From positions 5,044,501 through 5,108,500 of the forward strand of contig NZ_JASKUT010000001.1 of assembly GCF_030167925.1 (NCBI RefSeq): 64,000 nt of DNA, read 5' to 3'. This DNA comes from Paenibacillus silviterrae (GTDB taxonomy: Bacteria; Bacillota; Bacilli; Paenibacillales; NBRC-103111). Positions 7,895-16,513 of the stretch are shown here, piece by piece. The stretch's first letter is position 1. Every line of letters starts with the position of its first letter. The notes beneath the pieces were generated by a model, which saw only the letters and a list, made by a program, of their open reading frames with translations, was not told where the DNA came from and did not search any database. The position numbers and the translations under genes were made by a program.

Positions 7895-9565
7895 ATGGGG
7901 AAGAAGTATGCAATCGGTGTGGACTACGGTACGGAATCGGGGCGTGCGGTGCTGGTGGATTTGACCGACGGCACGGAGGTAGCCGATCATGTGACGCCAT
8001 ATCCACACGGGGTGATCGACGAGCGGCTGCCGGAATCGGGCATGAAGCTGGAGCATGATTGGGCGCTGCAGCATCCTGCGGATTATATCGAGGTGCTGAG
8101 ACGATCGGTGCCGGCCGTGCTGGAAGCTTCAGGCGTGAACCCGGACGACGTGATCGGGTTGGGAATTGATTTTACGGCGTGTACAATGCTTCCGATCGAT
8201 GAGAACGGGGAGCCGCTTTGCCTGCAGGCGGAGTGGAAGGACAATCCTCACAGCTGGGTGAAGCTGTGGAAGCATCATGCGGCTCAGGATGAAGCGAACC
8301 TGATCAACGATATTGCCGAGGCTCGCGGGGAAGAGTTCCTGCCTCGATACGGCGGAAAAATTTCGTCCGAGTGGATGATGGCGAAGGCATGGCAAATTCT
8401 GAATGAGGCTCCTGAGGTATATGCCCGTGCGGATCAGTTCCTCGAGGCGACGGATTGGGTCGTTTCACGGATGACGGGGAACATTGTCCGCAACAGCTGT
8501 ACGGCCGGGTATAAGGCGATCTGGCATAAGCAGAACGGCTACCCGGGCAAGGATTTCTTCCGTGCGCTCGATCCCCGGCTGGAGAATTTGACGGAGACGA
8601 AGCTCCGGGGCGAAGTGCTGCCGCTTGGCTCCAAGGCGGGCGAGCTGACGGAAGAGATGGCTGCAATCATGGGGCTGAAGCCGGGCACGGCAGTGGCGGT
8701 CGGCAACGTGGATGCCCATGCGGCGGTTCCAGCCGTTGGTGTGGTCGAGCCGGGGAAGCTGGTTATGGCCATGGGCACGTCGATCTGCCATATGCTGCTC
8801 GGCCCCGAGGAAAAGCGGGTTGAAGGAATGTGCGGCGTTGTTGAGGACGGCATCATCCCGGGCTACCTCGGCTATGAGGCGGGGCAGTCGGCGGTCGGCG
8901 ATATTTTTGCATGGTATGTGGATGAAGCGGTGCCTGCCTACGTGAAGGAAGCGGCGGAGCGCGAAGGCTTGAACGTCCATGAATGGCTGGAGCAGCGAGC
9001 GGCGGCGTATAAACCGGGCCAGTCGGGCCTGCTGGCACTGGACTGGTGGAACGGGAACCGTTCCGTGTTAGTGGACGCCGACCTGACGGGCCTTTTGATC
9101 GGCTGTACGCTGCTTACGAAGCCGGAGGAGATTTACCGCGCTTTGCTGGAGGCCACGGCCTTCGGTACGCGCAAAATCGTAGACGCCTTCCACGAGAACG
9201 GCGTCGAGGTGCACGAGCTGTACGCTTGCGGAGGACTTCCGCAGAAGAACAAGCTGCTGATGCAGATCTACGCCGACGTGACGAACCGGGAGATCAAGGT
9301 AGCCGCTTCCAAGCAGACGCCTGCGCTTGGCGCGGCGATGTTCGGTGCTGTAGCGGCGGGAGCGGAGAAGGGCGGCTACGATTCGATCGTGGAAGCGGCG
9401 AGGAAGATGGCTCGCGTAAAGGACGAAACGTTCAAGCCGATTCCGGAAAACGTGGAAGTATACGAGAAGCTGTACCAAGAATACAACCGGCTGCATGATT
9501 ATTTCGGCCGCGGCGGGAACGATGTGATGAAGCGGCTCAAGTCGATTAAAGAAGCGGCATTATAG
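7895..9565 (+). CDS. araB: L-ribulokinase
   Basis: A 556-residue kinase of the FGGY family, phosphorylating L-ribulose with ATP in the cytosol. The N-terminal phosphate loop is GVDYGTESGRAVLVDL (residues 8-23), and GIDFTACTMLPID lies near 90-102. The C-terminal ATP-binding lobe carries GTSICHMLLG and the LYACGGLPQKNKLLMQIYADVT segment near 435-458. The length matches Bacillus AraB. GGGAGGTTAAAG precedes ATG 7895. It is flanked by araD and araA with short gaps, consistent with one transcript. Confidence 0.94.
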   Translation: MGKKYAIGVDYGTESGRAVLVDLTDGTEVADHVTPYPHGVIDERLPESGMKLEHDWALQHPADYIEVLRRSVPAVLEASGVNPDDVIGLGIDFTACTMLPIDENGEPLCLQAEWKDNPHSWVKLWKHHAAQDEANLINDIAEARGEEFLPRYGGKISSEWMMAKAWQILNEAPEVYARADQFLEATDWVVSRMTGNIVRNSCTAGYKAIWHKQNGYPGKDFFRALDPRLENLTETKLRGEVLPLGSKAGELTEEMAAIMGLKPGTAVAVGNVDAHAAVPAVGVVEPGKLVMAMGTSICHMLLGPEEKRVEGMCGVVEDGIIPGYLGYEAGQSAVGDIFAWYVDEAVPAYVKEAAEREGLNVHEWLEQRAAAYKPGQSGLLALDWWNGNRSVLVDADLTGLLIGCTLLTKPEEIYRALLEATAFGTRKIVDAFHENGVEVHELYACGGLPQKNKLLMQIYADVTNREIKVAASKQTPALGAAMFGAVAAGAEKGGYDSIVEAARKMARVKDETFKPIPENVEVYEKLYQEYNRLHDYFGRGGNDVMKRLKSIKEAAL

Positions 9566-9587
9566 GATCATATATTCCAGGGAGGTT

Positions 9588-11084
9588 ATGGAAATGTTGA
9601 CTAGCAAGCCTTATGTATTCTGGTTTGTCACCGGCAGCCAGCACTTGTACGGACCGGAAACGCTGAAGGAAGTAGAAGCGAACTCTCGTGTCATCACTGA
9701 AGGACTGGATCGTGATTCGGCGATTTCCCATCCTATTGTGTTCAAGGAAGTACTGACGACGCCCGAGGACATTCGCCGCCTGTGCATCGAAGCGAATGCG
9801 GATGCCGAATGTGCCGGAATCATCACGTGGATGCACACCTTTTCTCCCGCCAAAATGTGGATCGCCGGCCTGTCCGAGCTGCGCAAGCCGCTGCTGCACC
9901 TCCACACGCAGTGCAATCGCGATATTCCATGGGACAGCATCGACATGGATTTCATGAACACGAATCAAGCGGCTCACGGGGATCGCGAGTATGGTCACAT
10001 CGGCGCTCGCATGGGCATTGCCCGCAAGGTGGTCGTCGGTTATTGGGAGGATCCGGTCGTGCGTGTGCGGATCGGCGGCTGGATTCGGACGGCCGTGGCG
10101 CTGAATGAGAGCAGGGTCTTGAAGGTGGCGCGATTCGGAGACAATATGCGTCAAGTAGCGGTAACCGAAGGGGATAAGGTCGAAGCGCAAATCAAGTTCG
10201 GCTGGTCTGTAAACGGCTACGGGATCGGCGACTTGGTTGCGCGGATGCGGGATGTGAGCGATGCCGAGGTAACGCAGCTGTTCAAGGAATACGAGGAGCT
10301 GTATGTTCTGTCGCCGGAAGCGCGTGCGGAAGGCGCGGTGAAGGCTGCCATTCTGGAGCAGGCGCGCATTGAGCTCGGACTGCGATCGTTCCTTGAGGAA
10401 GGCGGCTTCGGCGCCTTCACGACGACGTTCGAGGACCTGCACGGCATGAAGCAGCTGCCGGGTCTAGCGGTTCAGCGCCTGATGGCGGACGGCTACGGCT
10501 TCGGGGGCGAGGGCGACTGGAAAACGTCGGCGCTTACCCGCCTGATGAAAATCATCGCCGGCAACGAAGGTACGTCCTTTATGGAGGACTATACTTATCA
10601 TTTTGAGCCGGGCAATGAGCTCGTGCTTGGCGCCCATATGCTGGAGATTTGCCCGACCATTGCGGCGGATCAGCCGCGCATTGAGGTGCATCCGCTGGGC
10701 ATCGGCGGCAAATCGGATCCGGCCCGCTTGATCTTCAACGGCCGCGACGGCGCTGCGCTGAATGCTTCTCTCATTGACATGGGCAGCCGTTTCCGGTTGC
10801 TGATCAATGAGGTGGATGCGGTGAAGCCGGAGCGCGACATGCCGAAGCTTCCGGTAGCCCGCGTGCTCTGGAAGCCGCAGCCCTCGCTGCAGGAGTCGGC
10901 TGAGGCGTGGATCCATGCAGGCGGGGCGCACCACACCGTGTTCTCCTACAAGGTCACGACGGAGCAGCTTCGCGACTGGGCTGAGCTGACGGGCATCGAG
11001 TGTTTGGTGATTAACAAGAACACTTCGTTGGACACGTTCCGCAATGAGCTTCGCTGGAACGATTTGTATTATCGGATGCGTTAG
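9588..11084 (+). CDS. araA: L-arabinose isomerase
   Basis: A 498-residue enzyme that converts L-arabinose to L-ribulose, the first step of the pathway. Recognisable blocks are FVTGSQHLYGPETL at the N-terminus, HTFSPAKMWIAGL, LHLHTQCNRDIPW, and FGGEGDWKTSALTR with GTSFMEDYTYHFEPG around residues 305-345, which contribute metal-binding residues. GGGAGGTT precedes ATG 9588. It ends the operon, and a strong terminator follows. No arabinose transporter is present in the window, so uptake must be encoded elsewhere. Confidence 0.95.
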   Translation: MEMLTSKPYVFWFVTGSQHLYGPETLKEVEANSRVITEGLDRDSAISHPIVFKEVLTTPEDIRRLCIEANADAECAGIITWMHTFSPAKMWIAGLSELRKPLLHLHTQCNRDIPWDSIDMDFMNTNQAAHGDREYGHIGARMGIARKVVVGYWEDPVVRVRIGGWIRTAVALNESRVLKVARFGDNMRQVAVTEGDKVEAQIKFGWSVNGYGIGDLVARMRDVSDAEVTQLFKEYEELYVLSPEARAEGAVKAAILEQARIELGLRSFLEEGGFGAFTTTFEDLHGMKQLPGLAVQRLMADGYGFGGEGDWKTSALTRLMKIIAGNEGTSFMEDYTYHFEPGNELVLGAHMLEICPTIAADQPRIEVHPLGIGGKSDPARLIFNGRDGAALNASLIDMGSRFRLLINEVDAVKPERDMPKLPVARVLWKPQPSLQESAEAWIHAGGAHHTVFSYKVTTEQLRDWAELTGIECLVINKNTSLDTFRNELRWNDLYYRMR

Positions 11085-11092
11085 AAGGGCTG

Positions 11093-11133
11093 GGAACCGT
11101 GGGCACGTTGATCGTGCTGCGGTTCCTTTTTTT
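11093..11133 (+). terminator. terminator of the araDBA operon
   Basis: GGAACCG (11093-11099) pairs with CGGTTCC (11120-11126), and an inner GCACG/CGTGC stem extends it. Seven T residues follow at 11127-11133. Confidence 0.9.
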
Positions 11134-11142
11134 GAGGGCAAC

Positions 11143-11389
11143 GGCAGATTCGCGATTACAGCGTGAGAATACCACCCATACATCAGCATTGGAGGCCTGT
11201 AATGGCAAATTTCACATTAAAGGCGGAACAATCGGCGGGATGTACCGGGTTAATGGCAAATTCGCGATTACAGCGCGAGAATACCACCCATACATCAGCA
11301 TTGGAGGCCTGTAATGGCAAATTTCACATTACAGGCGGAACAATTGGCGAAATGCACCGAGCTAATGGCAAATTCGCGATTACAGCTGC
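11143..11389. repeat. 112-bp tandem repeat built of near-palindromes
   Basis: A 112-bp unit starts at 11143, 11255 and 11367 (about 2.2 copies, few substitutions). Each unit holds two related near-palindromes: TAATGGCAAATTTCACATTA (11200-11219 and 11312-11331) and a TAATGGCAAATTCGC-type version (11251-11270 and 11363-11382). They alternate at 51 and 61 bp. The period is not a multiple of three and no frame is conserved, so the array is non-coding. It lies just past the araA terminator. Positions 11390-11560 hold nothing recognisable. Confidence 0.8.
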
Positions 11390-11560
11390 AGCCGCTTCAT
11401 GACCTTAACTTTTCATGGCGCTAACGATTCACTACACAAATATTCCCGATCGTACCTGTCATACAACCGCTAGTACATGCGCAAACTTGCTTTCCTGAAC
11501 GAAGGGGATAAGCCCTGAAGGCCGCGGCAACCCCTAATACAAGCTCAATAAAATTCTCAC

Positions 11561-11590
11561 TTGTCATGTGAGTTTGCCTCATGCTATAGT
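11561..11590 (+). promoter_or_regulatory. promoter of the riboswitch-ABC exporter transcript
   Basis: TTGTCA (11561-11566) and TATAGT (11585-11590) are 18 bp apart, with a TGC just before the -10 box, about 15 bp upstream of the riboswitch. Confidence 0.6.
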
Positions 11591-11605
11591 AGCAAGAATA
11601 ATGTG

Positions 11606-11737
11606 GAAGGACTTCTAGGGATCCGGGCTCGGCCGAACCAAGCGAAGTCAAGCGCGGGCAATACCGTGCTACACCGTAGGTATAAAAGACCTCGGGCAAG
11701 TTCCGCCGTCACCGGTGGACGCTCGAAGGTCTTTTTT
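11606..11737 (+). promoter_or_regulatory. ykkC-family riboswitch (subtype-2-like) with terminator
   Basis: The core elements of the ykkC fold are visible. TTCTAGGGATCCG lies at 11613-11625, CCAAGCGAAGTCAAG at 11638-11652, ACACCGTAGG at 11671-11680, and TATAAAAGACCTCGGGC at 11681-11697. The 3' side AAGTTCC (11699-11705) can close a P1 helix with GGACTT (11609-11614 region). AAAAGACCT of the aptamer can instead pair with AAGGTCTTTTTT (11726-11737), making an intrinsic terminator, so ligand binding should turn expression on. ACACC with an AGCG-type bulge resembles subtype 2 (ppGpp, PRPP or nucleoside-diphosphate sensors) rather than guanidine-I. The ligand is not assigned. Confidence 0.75.
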
Positions 11738-11779
11738 GCTTTACCTTGGTAAAATCAAACAAAAATGGAGGGGATTGAC

Positions 11780-12778
11780 TTGGCAGCGGTCATTGAAGTA
11801 GACCAATTAACCAAAGCTTATCGCGTCAAAAAGAAAAAGCAGGGCTTCCTCGGAAGCCTGACCTCGCTCGTTCGACCGGAGGAGTACGAGAAGGTCGCTC
11901 TAGAATCCATCAGCTTCCAGGTCAAGCCGAAGGAGCGGGTTGCCTTCATCGGACCGAACGGGGCCGGCAAATCCACTACGATCAAAATCCTTAGCGGTAT
12001 CCTGCACCCTTCAAACGGCCAAGGCCATGTGCTCGGCTACTGTCCCTGGAAGGATCGGCACAAGCTGGCCTATCACATCGGTACGGTGTTCGGGCAAAAA
12101 TCGCAGCTCTGGTACCACCTGCCCGCCATCGATACCTTCGAGCTCATGAGCCGAATCTACGAAATCGACCGGGCCGATTTCCGCACCCGCCGCGACCAGC
12201 TGATCGAGCGGTTCGAGCTGCAGCCGTATCTGCAGACGCCTGTCCGAAAGCTCTCGCTCGGGGAACGCATGCGCTGCGAGATTGCGGCCGCAATGCTTCA
12301 CCGCCCGAAGGTGCTTTTCCTCGATGAACCGACGATCGGACTCGACGTCAATGCTAAGCAGATGATCCGCGAGCTTATTCTTGAGTTGAACGAGCAGGAG
12401 GGCACGATTGTTTTTCTTACCTCACACGATATGGGGGACATCGAGCAGCTGTGCGACCGGGCGATGATCATCAATCACGGCAGCATCGTTCTCGACGAGA
12501 AGGTATCGAGCCTCAAGCGATATTTGCAGCACAAAACGATCCGGCTTACGTTTCAGGATAAAGGGAGCTCCGCCGACCTGTTCGATCTGCCGGGAGTAGC
12601 CGTCCTTTCCAAAGGGACGCAGACGGAGCTTCGAATCAACACGCAGGTGATTTCCATTGAGAATGTGCTCGGCTATATCGTTCAAAGGCACCGGATCTCG
12701 GATATTACGATTCAAGACCCTCCGCTGGAGGAAGTCATCGCACAAGTATACGCCGGTAAGGAGGCGCGGCAGCCATGA
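11780..12778 (+). CDS. ABC-2 exporter ATP-binding protein
   Basis: A 332-residue ABC ATPase of the uncharacterised COG4586-like exporters. Walker A is GPNGAGKST, the signature is LSLGERMRCE (in place of LSGGQ), Walker B is VLFLDEPTIGLD, and the switch His is in TSHDMGD. A C-terminal extension of about 80 residues follows, typical of these drug or solute exporters. Start choice: TTG 11780 lies 6 bp after GGAGGGG (11767-11773); the in-frame ATG 11765 overlaps that ribosome-binding site and is unlikely. The stop overlaps the next start by 4 bp. Expression should depend on the ykkC-type riboswitch upstream. Confidence 0.88.
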   Translation: MAAVIEVDQLTKAYRVKKKKQGFLGSLTSLVRPEEYEKVALESISFQVKPKERVAFIGPNGAGKSTTIKILSGILHPSNGQGHVLGYCPWKDRHKLAYHIGTVFGQKSQLWYHLPAIDTFELMSRIYEIDRADFRTRRDQLIERFELQPYLQTPVRKLSLGERMRCEIAAAMLHRPKVLFLDEPTIGLDVNAKQMIRELILELNEQEGTIVFLTSHDMGDIEQLCDRAMIINHGSIVLDEKVSSLKRYLQHKTIRLTFQDKGSSADLFDLPGVAVLSKGTQTELRINTQVISIENVLGYIVQRHRISDITIQDPPLEEVIAQVYAGKEARQP

Positions 12779-13626
12779 GCATGAACACGAATCCGAGGGC
12801 AGCCGCATACAGCTCGATCCGCAGGGCGCTTCTGCCCAAATGGCTCAAATATCAGGCCGTCGGCCGGATTTCTCTGAGCAATCAGCTGGCGTATGTAGCG
12901 GACTTTTTTGTTAGATCCATCTTCCTGACCGTCATCATGTACATCTTTATGCAGCTATGGACCACGACCTATCAAGGAGAAGGCACTCCTACGATCGCCG
13001 GGTACACCATTCAGCAGATCATCTGGTACATTCTGTTCGCCGAGGCGTTGACGATGGCCTTCCCCAGCCTGTCCACCCGAATCGAAGAGGAGGTCAAAAG
13101 CGGTGACGTCGGTTACAAGCTGACACGGCCGCTTCACTACATTGGCTATCACTATGCCGCCTATTTAGCGGAAGTGTACATCAGGCTGGGCGTGAACCTT
13201 CTGATGGGGTGTCTGATCGGTACGGCTCTTGTCGGTTTCCCGTCCTTCGGGTTGGGCTGGGCGGGCTTTCTGCTCATGAGCTTCGGGGCGGTTACGGTGC
13301 ATTTTACACTGAGCATGACGCTTGCGCTCTGTGCCTTCTGGGTGGAGGAAACGAGAGGACTCGAGTTCGTATATCATAAGCTGCTCTTCACGATCGGGGG
13401 CATGCTGATGCCCTTGGAGCTGTTTCCGGAGACGCTGCAGACGATCTGCCGATGGCTCCCTTTTCAAACCATCATGTACTTTCCGTCCAAAACGGCGGTT
13501 CGCTACGAGGATGTAAATCTTCTTCCCATGCTGCTCACGCAGGCGGCCTGGATTGTGATACTAGGCATAGTCGTTCTAAGCGTTTACCGGCTCGGCGTTA
13601 GAAAACTCAACGTTAACGGGGGATAG
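12775..13626 (+). CDS. ABC-2 exporter permease, first subunit
   Basis: A 283-residue membrane protein with about six transmembrane helices. After a cytoplasmic N-terminus of about 40 residues come FFVRSIFLTVIMYIFMQLW, then helices around residues 75-95, 125-165, 175-195 and 205-225, and a final one near 250-270. It resembles the COG4587 permeases paired with this ATPase type. Its ATG overlaps the ATPase stop (ATGA), a sign of translational coupling. Together with the next gene it should form a heteromeric exporter. Substrate unknown. Confidence 0.85.
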   Translation: MSMNTNPRAAAYSSIRRALLPKWLKYQAVGRISLSNQLAYVADFFVRSIFLTVIMYIFMQLWTTTYQGEGTPTIAGYTIQQIIWYILFAEALTMAFPSLSTRIEEEVKSGDVGYKLTRPLHYIGYHYAAYLAEVYIRLGVNLLMGCLIGTALVGFPSFGLGWAGFLLMSFGAVTVHFTLSMTLALCAFWVEETRGLEFVYHKLLFTIGGMLMPLELFPETLQTICRWLPFQTIMYFPSKTAVRYEDVNLLPMLLTQAAWIVILGIVVLSVYRLGVRKLNVNGG

Positions 13627-13650
13627 AAAAATGGCAGGAGGTTGCATATA

Positions 13651-14448
13651 ATGGTACAACGATGGCTTGCGCTTGCCCGCTTTGTTTTCACCTGTTGGAA
13701 GCTCAATTTGGCCGGTGCGATGGAATTCCGGCTGAGCTTTCTGATGACGGCGGGCATGATGGTGGTCAATAATACGGTTTGGATCGTCTTCTGGGGCATT
13801 TATTTCTCGCGGTTCAAGGTGGTGAACGGTTGGGAATTCCAGGATGTGATGATGATGTGGGCGGTCAGCAGCGGAGGCTTCGGTCTAGCCGCTACATTAT
13901 TCGGCAATACTTTTCGTATAGCGACGCTGGTGGCCGGGGGCCAGCTCGATATTTATTTGGCTCAGCCGAAGCCGGTGCTCCTGCATGTGCTGATCAGCAG
14001 GATGTCGGTGTCCGCGATCGGCGACATATTGTTTGCGGTGACGCTATTCGTCATGTTCGGCGATACCTCGTGGCTCGGCGTACTTAAGTTTGTGCTCGCC
14101 ATGCTGATTGCCATGATGATCTTCATTTTCTTCATGGTAGGGGTGCACTCGCTCGCTTTCTTCATCGGCAATGCGGAGGGGCTGGCACATCAATTGTTCA
14201 ATGCCATTCTGGCGTTCTCCACGTATCCGACAGGCATTTTCAGAGGGTGGGGGAAGCTGATGCTCTTCACGGTCATTCCGGCAGGCTTCATCAGCTACAT
14301 GCCGATCGGCCTGTTGAGGTCGGTGGAGCCGCTCTTTCTGGGGCAGGCGCTTGGCGTCACGGCGCTATTGAGCTTGTTCGGTTTCGGGCTTTTTCATTTG
14401 GGGTTAAAAAGATACAGCTCCGGCAACATGATAAGCATGCGGATGTAA
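13651..14448 (+). CDS. ABC-2 exporter permease, second subunit
   Basis: A 265-residue permease with about six transmembrane helices, including FRLSFLMTAGMMVVNNTVWIVF and the C-terminal GVTALLSLFGFGLFHLGLKR. It is of the COG3694/DUF990-like type that accompanies the preceding ATPase and permease. AGGAGG (13636-13641) sits 9 bp before ATG 13651, so that start is preferred to the in-frame TTG at 13642. It closes the three-gene exporter operon. No terminator is obvious before the NUDIX gene at 14542, so some readthrough is possible. Confidence 0.85.
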   Translation: MVQRWLALARFVFTCWKLNLAGAMEFRLSFLMTAGMMVVNNTVWIVFWGIYFSRFKVVNGWEFQDVMMMWAVSSGGFGLAATLFGNTFRIATLVAGGQLDIYLAQPKPVLLHVLISRMSVSAIGDILFAVTLFVMFGDTSWLGVLKFVLAMLIAMMIFIFFMVGVHSLAFFIGNAEGLAHQLFNAILAFSTYPTGIFRGWGKLMLFTVIPAGFISYMPIGLLRSVEPLFLGQALGVTALLSLFGFGLFHLGLKRYSSGNMISMRM

Positions 14449-14541
14449 CAAACTGGAATCAGATGACGTCTAATCGTAGGAAGGAACGGCAACCGTTCTC
14501 CGGCATAAGGGCGTACATTTCAATCGAGAAGAGGAAACGGG

Positions 14542-14991
14542 ATGCAGAAACATTGGTTTGCACTGCATGGCGCTGTGTATATTTTATTCATTCAGGACGG
14601 CAAGCTCCTGATGCTTCGACGCACGAACACGAATTATGAGGATGGGAAAATGAGCCTTGTCGCAGGCAAGCTGGACGGCGGAGAGGAGGTCAAGGCCGCC
14701 GCCGCCCGGGAAGCCTGGGAGGAGAGCGGTGTGAAGGTGGATCCCGCGGATCTCGACGTGGTCGGTGTTATGCACCGGGCGTCGGATTCAGGGGAGTGGA
14801 TGGATTTTTTCCTGAAAGCGAACCGCTGGGAAGGGGAGTTCTCCAACAAGGAGCCGCATAAATGCTCCGAGCTTGCCTGGCATCCGCTCGATGACCTGCC
14901 TGAGGACACCATCGCTCACGTGCGCAAGGCGGTGTATAATTACAGGAACGGCATATTTTACGATGGATATGGGTGGGATGGAACCAAGTGA
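14542..14991 (+). CDS. NUDIX hydrolase
   Basis: A 149-residue NUDIX pyrophosphohydrolase. The NUDIX box spans about residues 42-64: G, five residues, E, seven residues and REAWEESGV. The N-terminus HWFALHGAVYILFIQDGKLLMLRR is the usual first strand pair. AGAGGAAACGGG precedes ATG 14542. The stop overlaps the proposed GTG start of the VanW gene (GTGA), suggesting coupled expression. Substrate unknown. Confidence 0.85.
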   Translation: MQKHWFALHGAVYILFIQDGKLLMLRRTNTNYEDGKMSLVAGKLDGGEEVKAAAAREAWEESGVKVDPADLDVVGVMHRASDSGEWMDFFLKANRWEGEFSNKEPHKCSELAWHPLDDLPEDTIAHVRKAVYNYRNGIFYDGYGWDGTK

Positions 14992-15809
14992 TTAAGCCGA
15001 ATTTCATACCGAAGCCGATCGATAGGTCACCTCTGAGAACTGCGTTAGGGGTGACTTATTTTCGTTTGCGCAGGCGTCTGCAGTGGATGACGGGAGGACA
15101 GCGTTTCGCCGTGAAGCGGCAAGCCGAGCCGTTGCCTTACCGGATTGCATCTCATCGGACACCGCTGCTTCGGCAGCTGAAGGACGTGGATATGTGGCTG
15201 CAGCATAATAAAGTAACGAACCTGAGGATTGCTTCGGCACGGGTGGACGGAGTGATTTTGAAGCCGGGAGAGACGTTCTCTTATTGGAAGCTGATCGGCA
15301 AGCCAACGCGCAGGGATGGTTATGTGGACGGGATGATTTTACACAAAGGGACCGTTCGTACGGGTGTGGGGGGCGGACTGTGCCAGCTGTCCAATTTGAT
15401 CTACTGGCTGACGCTGCATACGCCGCTAACAGTGACCGAGCGGTACCGGCACGGCTATGATGTGTTTCCGGATGCTGGCCGGACGCAGCCGTTCGGCTCG
15501 GGGGCGACGTGCTTTTATAACTATCTGGATCTGCAAATTCGCAACGATACCGAAGAGGACTACCAGCTTCGGGTGTATACGAGTGAGACGGACCTGATCG
15601 GGGAATGGCGAGCTGTCCGTCCGGCTAGGTACCGTTATGAGGTTGTAGAAACGAAGCACTGGATTACCCAGGAGCTTTGGGGCGGTTATGTGCGTCATAA
15701 TACCCTTTCCCGGCGGCGTTATGATGCAGAAGGACGATATCAGGAGGAGGAATTTGTAGCGGAAAATCATGCCATCATGATGTATGAGCCCTGTTTGCCG
15801 CAAGGATAA
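14988..15809 (+). CDS. VanW family protein
   Basis: A 273-residue protein with the VanW domain. The central segment LKPGETFSYWKLIGKPTRRDGY, the GVGGGLCQLSNLIYWL block and the HGYDVFPDAGRTQPFGSGATCFYNYLDL block are characteristic. VanW occurs in some vancomycin-resistance clusters and widely in Firmicutes; its biochemical role is unsettled, though cell-wall association is suspected. No clear signal peptide is seen. GTG 14988 overlaps the preceding NUDIX stop and has GGTGGGATGG upstream; GTG 14973 in the same frame is an alternative. Confidence 0.85.
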   Translation: MIKPNFIPKPIDRSPLRTALGVTYFRLRRRLQWMTGGQRFAVKRQAEPLPYRIASHRTPLLRQLKDVDMWLQHNKVTNLRIASARVDGVILKPGETFSYWKLIGKPTRRDGYVDGMILHKGTVRTGVGGGLCQLSNLIYWLTLHTPLTVTERYRHGYDVFPDAGRTQPFGSGATCFYNYLDLQIRNDTEEDYQLRVYTSETDLIGEWRAVRPARYRYEVVETKHWITQELWGGYVRHNTLSRRRYDAEGRYQEEEFVAENHAIMMYEPCLPQG

Positions 15810-15953
15810 TCACACCTCTACCTCCAATTTCCAACAATTTTATGAAGGCGGCGGGAGTAAAGTTATATACTTGTTCGACATTATTGGGTATAATGAAGGA
15901 ACGATATAGTCCTAAGGGTGCGGGCATCTTGTCGAAAAGGAGATACATCAGCT

Positions 15954-16412
15954 ATGAAGGCAGAGTATATTAATCCGTTTCTTGAATCTGCTAGAATCGT
16001 CATCGAGCAAGTCGCTAATGTTCGGCCTACTACGGGTCAACTGGGTGTTAAAGATGTTATTTTTATTGAAAAATACATATGGATTCAGATCGGCATGACC
16101 GGTCAAATGCAAGGAGATATCGTATTCGGCCTTCATGAGGAAGCGGCCATTAAGATGGTGTCCGCTATGATGGGCGGTTATCCGGTTACCGAGATCGACG
16201 ATATGTCCAAGAGCGCGATTTCGGAGCTTGGGAATATGATTAGCGGCAATGCAAGCACGATGCTGTTCAACCAGGGTGTGCATGTAGATATTACGCCTCC
16301 AAAGCTGCTGCACTCCTCCGATTCGGGCGGCGTCAACGCGAAGAAGGCGCTCACGATTCCGCTCTTTATGGAAGGAATCGGCGAACTGGATATTCAAGTG
16401 TTGATTGCTTAA
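15954..16412 (+). CDS. cheX: CheX-type chemotaxis phosphatase
   Basis: A 152-residue protein of the CheC/CheX/FliY family, which dephosphorylates CheY-P. The active-site pattern of Glu and Asn is seen in AISELGNMISGNAS near residues 83-96, and MVSAMMGGYPVTEID and the LTIPLFMEGIGELDIQV end are typical of CheX. The length equals stand-alone CheX. The start is ATG 15954, with AAAGGAG 12 bp upstream; the longer in-frame reading from 15918 has no ribosome-binding site. A terminator follows, so it is probably monocistronic. Confidence 0.85.
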   Translation: MKAEYINPFLESARIVIEQVANVRPTTGQLGVKDVIFIEKYIWIQIGMTGQMQGDIVFGLHEEAAIKMVSAMMGGYPVTEIDDMSKSAISELGNMISGNASTMLFNQGVHVDITPPKLLHSSDSGGVNAKKALTIPLFMEGIGELDIQVLIA

Positions 16413-16430
16413 GAGAATATCGTTTATGCT

Positions 16431-16483
16431 AAGTGGAAGTCATTCCTCGGCGGTTGCGGCTGAGGAAGGGCTCCACTTTTTTT
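16431..16483 (+). terminator. terminator after cheX
   Basis: AAGTGGA (16431-16437) pairs with TCCACTT (16472-16478), an inner CCTCGGC/GCTGAGG stem extends the hairpin, and a run of T follows. Confidence 0.88.
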
Positions 16484-16513
16484 GTTTGCCTTACTCAGGG
16501 AGGATGAGCTTAC

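Noticed and set aside
11143..11389. CRISPR array
   Set aside because: The 112-bp unit is repeated entirely, with no unique spacers and no cas genes nearby.
11495..11545. SAM-riboswitch-like string (AAGCCCTGAAGG with GCGGCAACCCCTAATAC)
   Set aside because: Only fragments resemble the SAM-I core; no complete four-way junction or closing helix was found and a separate promoter lies downstream.
11421..11699. 92-codon minus-strand frame across the riboswitch region
   Set aside because: No ribosome-binding site or domain, and it overlaps a promoter and a structured RNA on the other strand.
11606..11737. Assignment of the riboswitch to guanidine-I
   Set aside because: The element has ACACC and an AGCG-type bulge rather than the CACGG and AGAGA pattern of the guanidine class.
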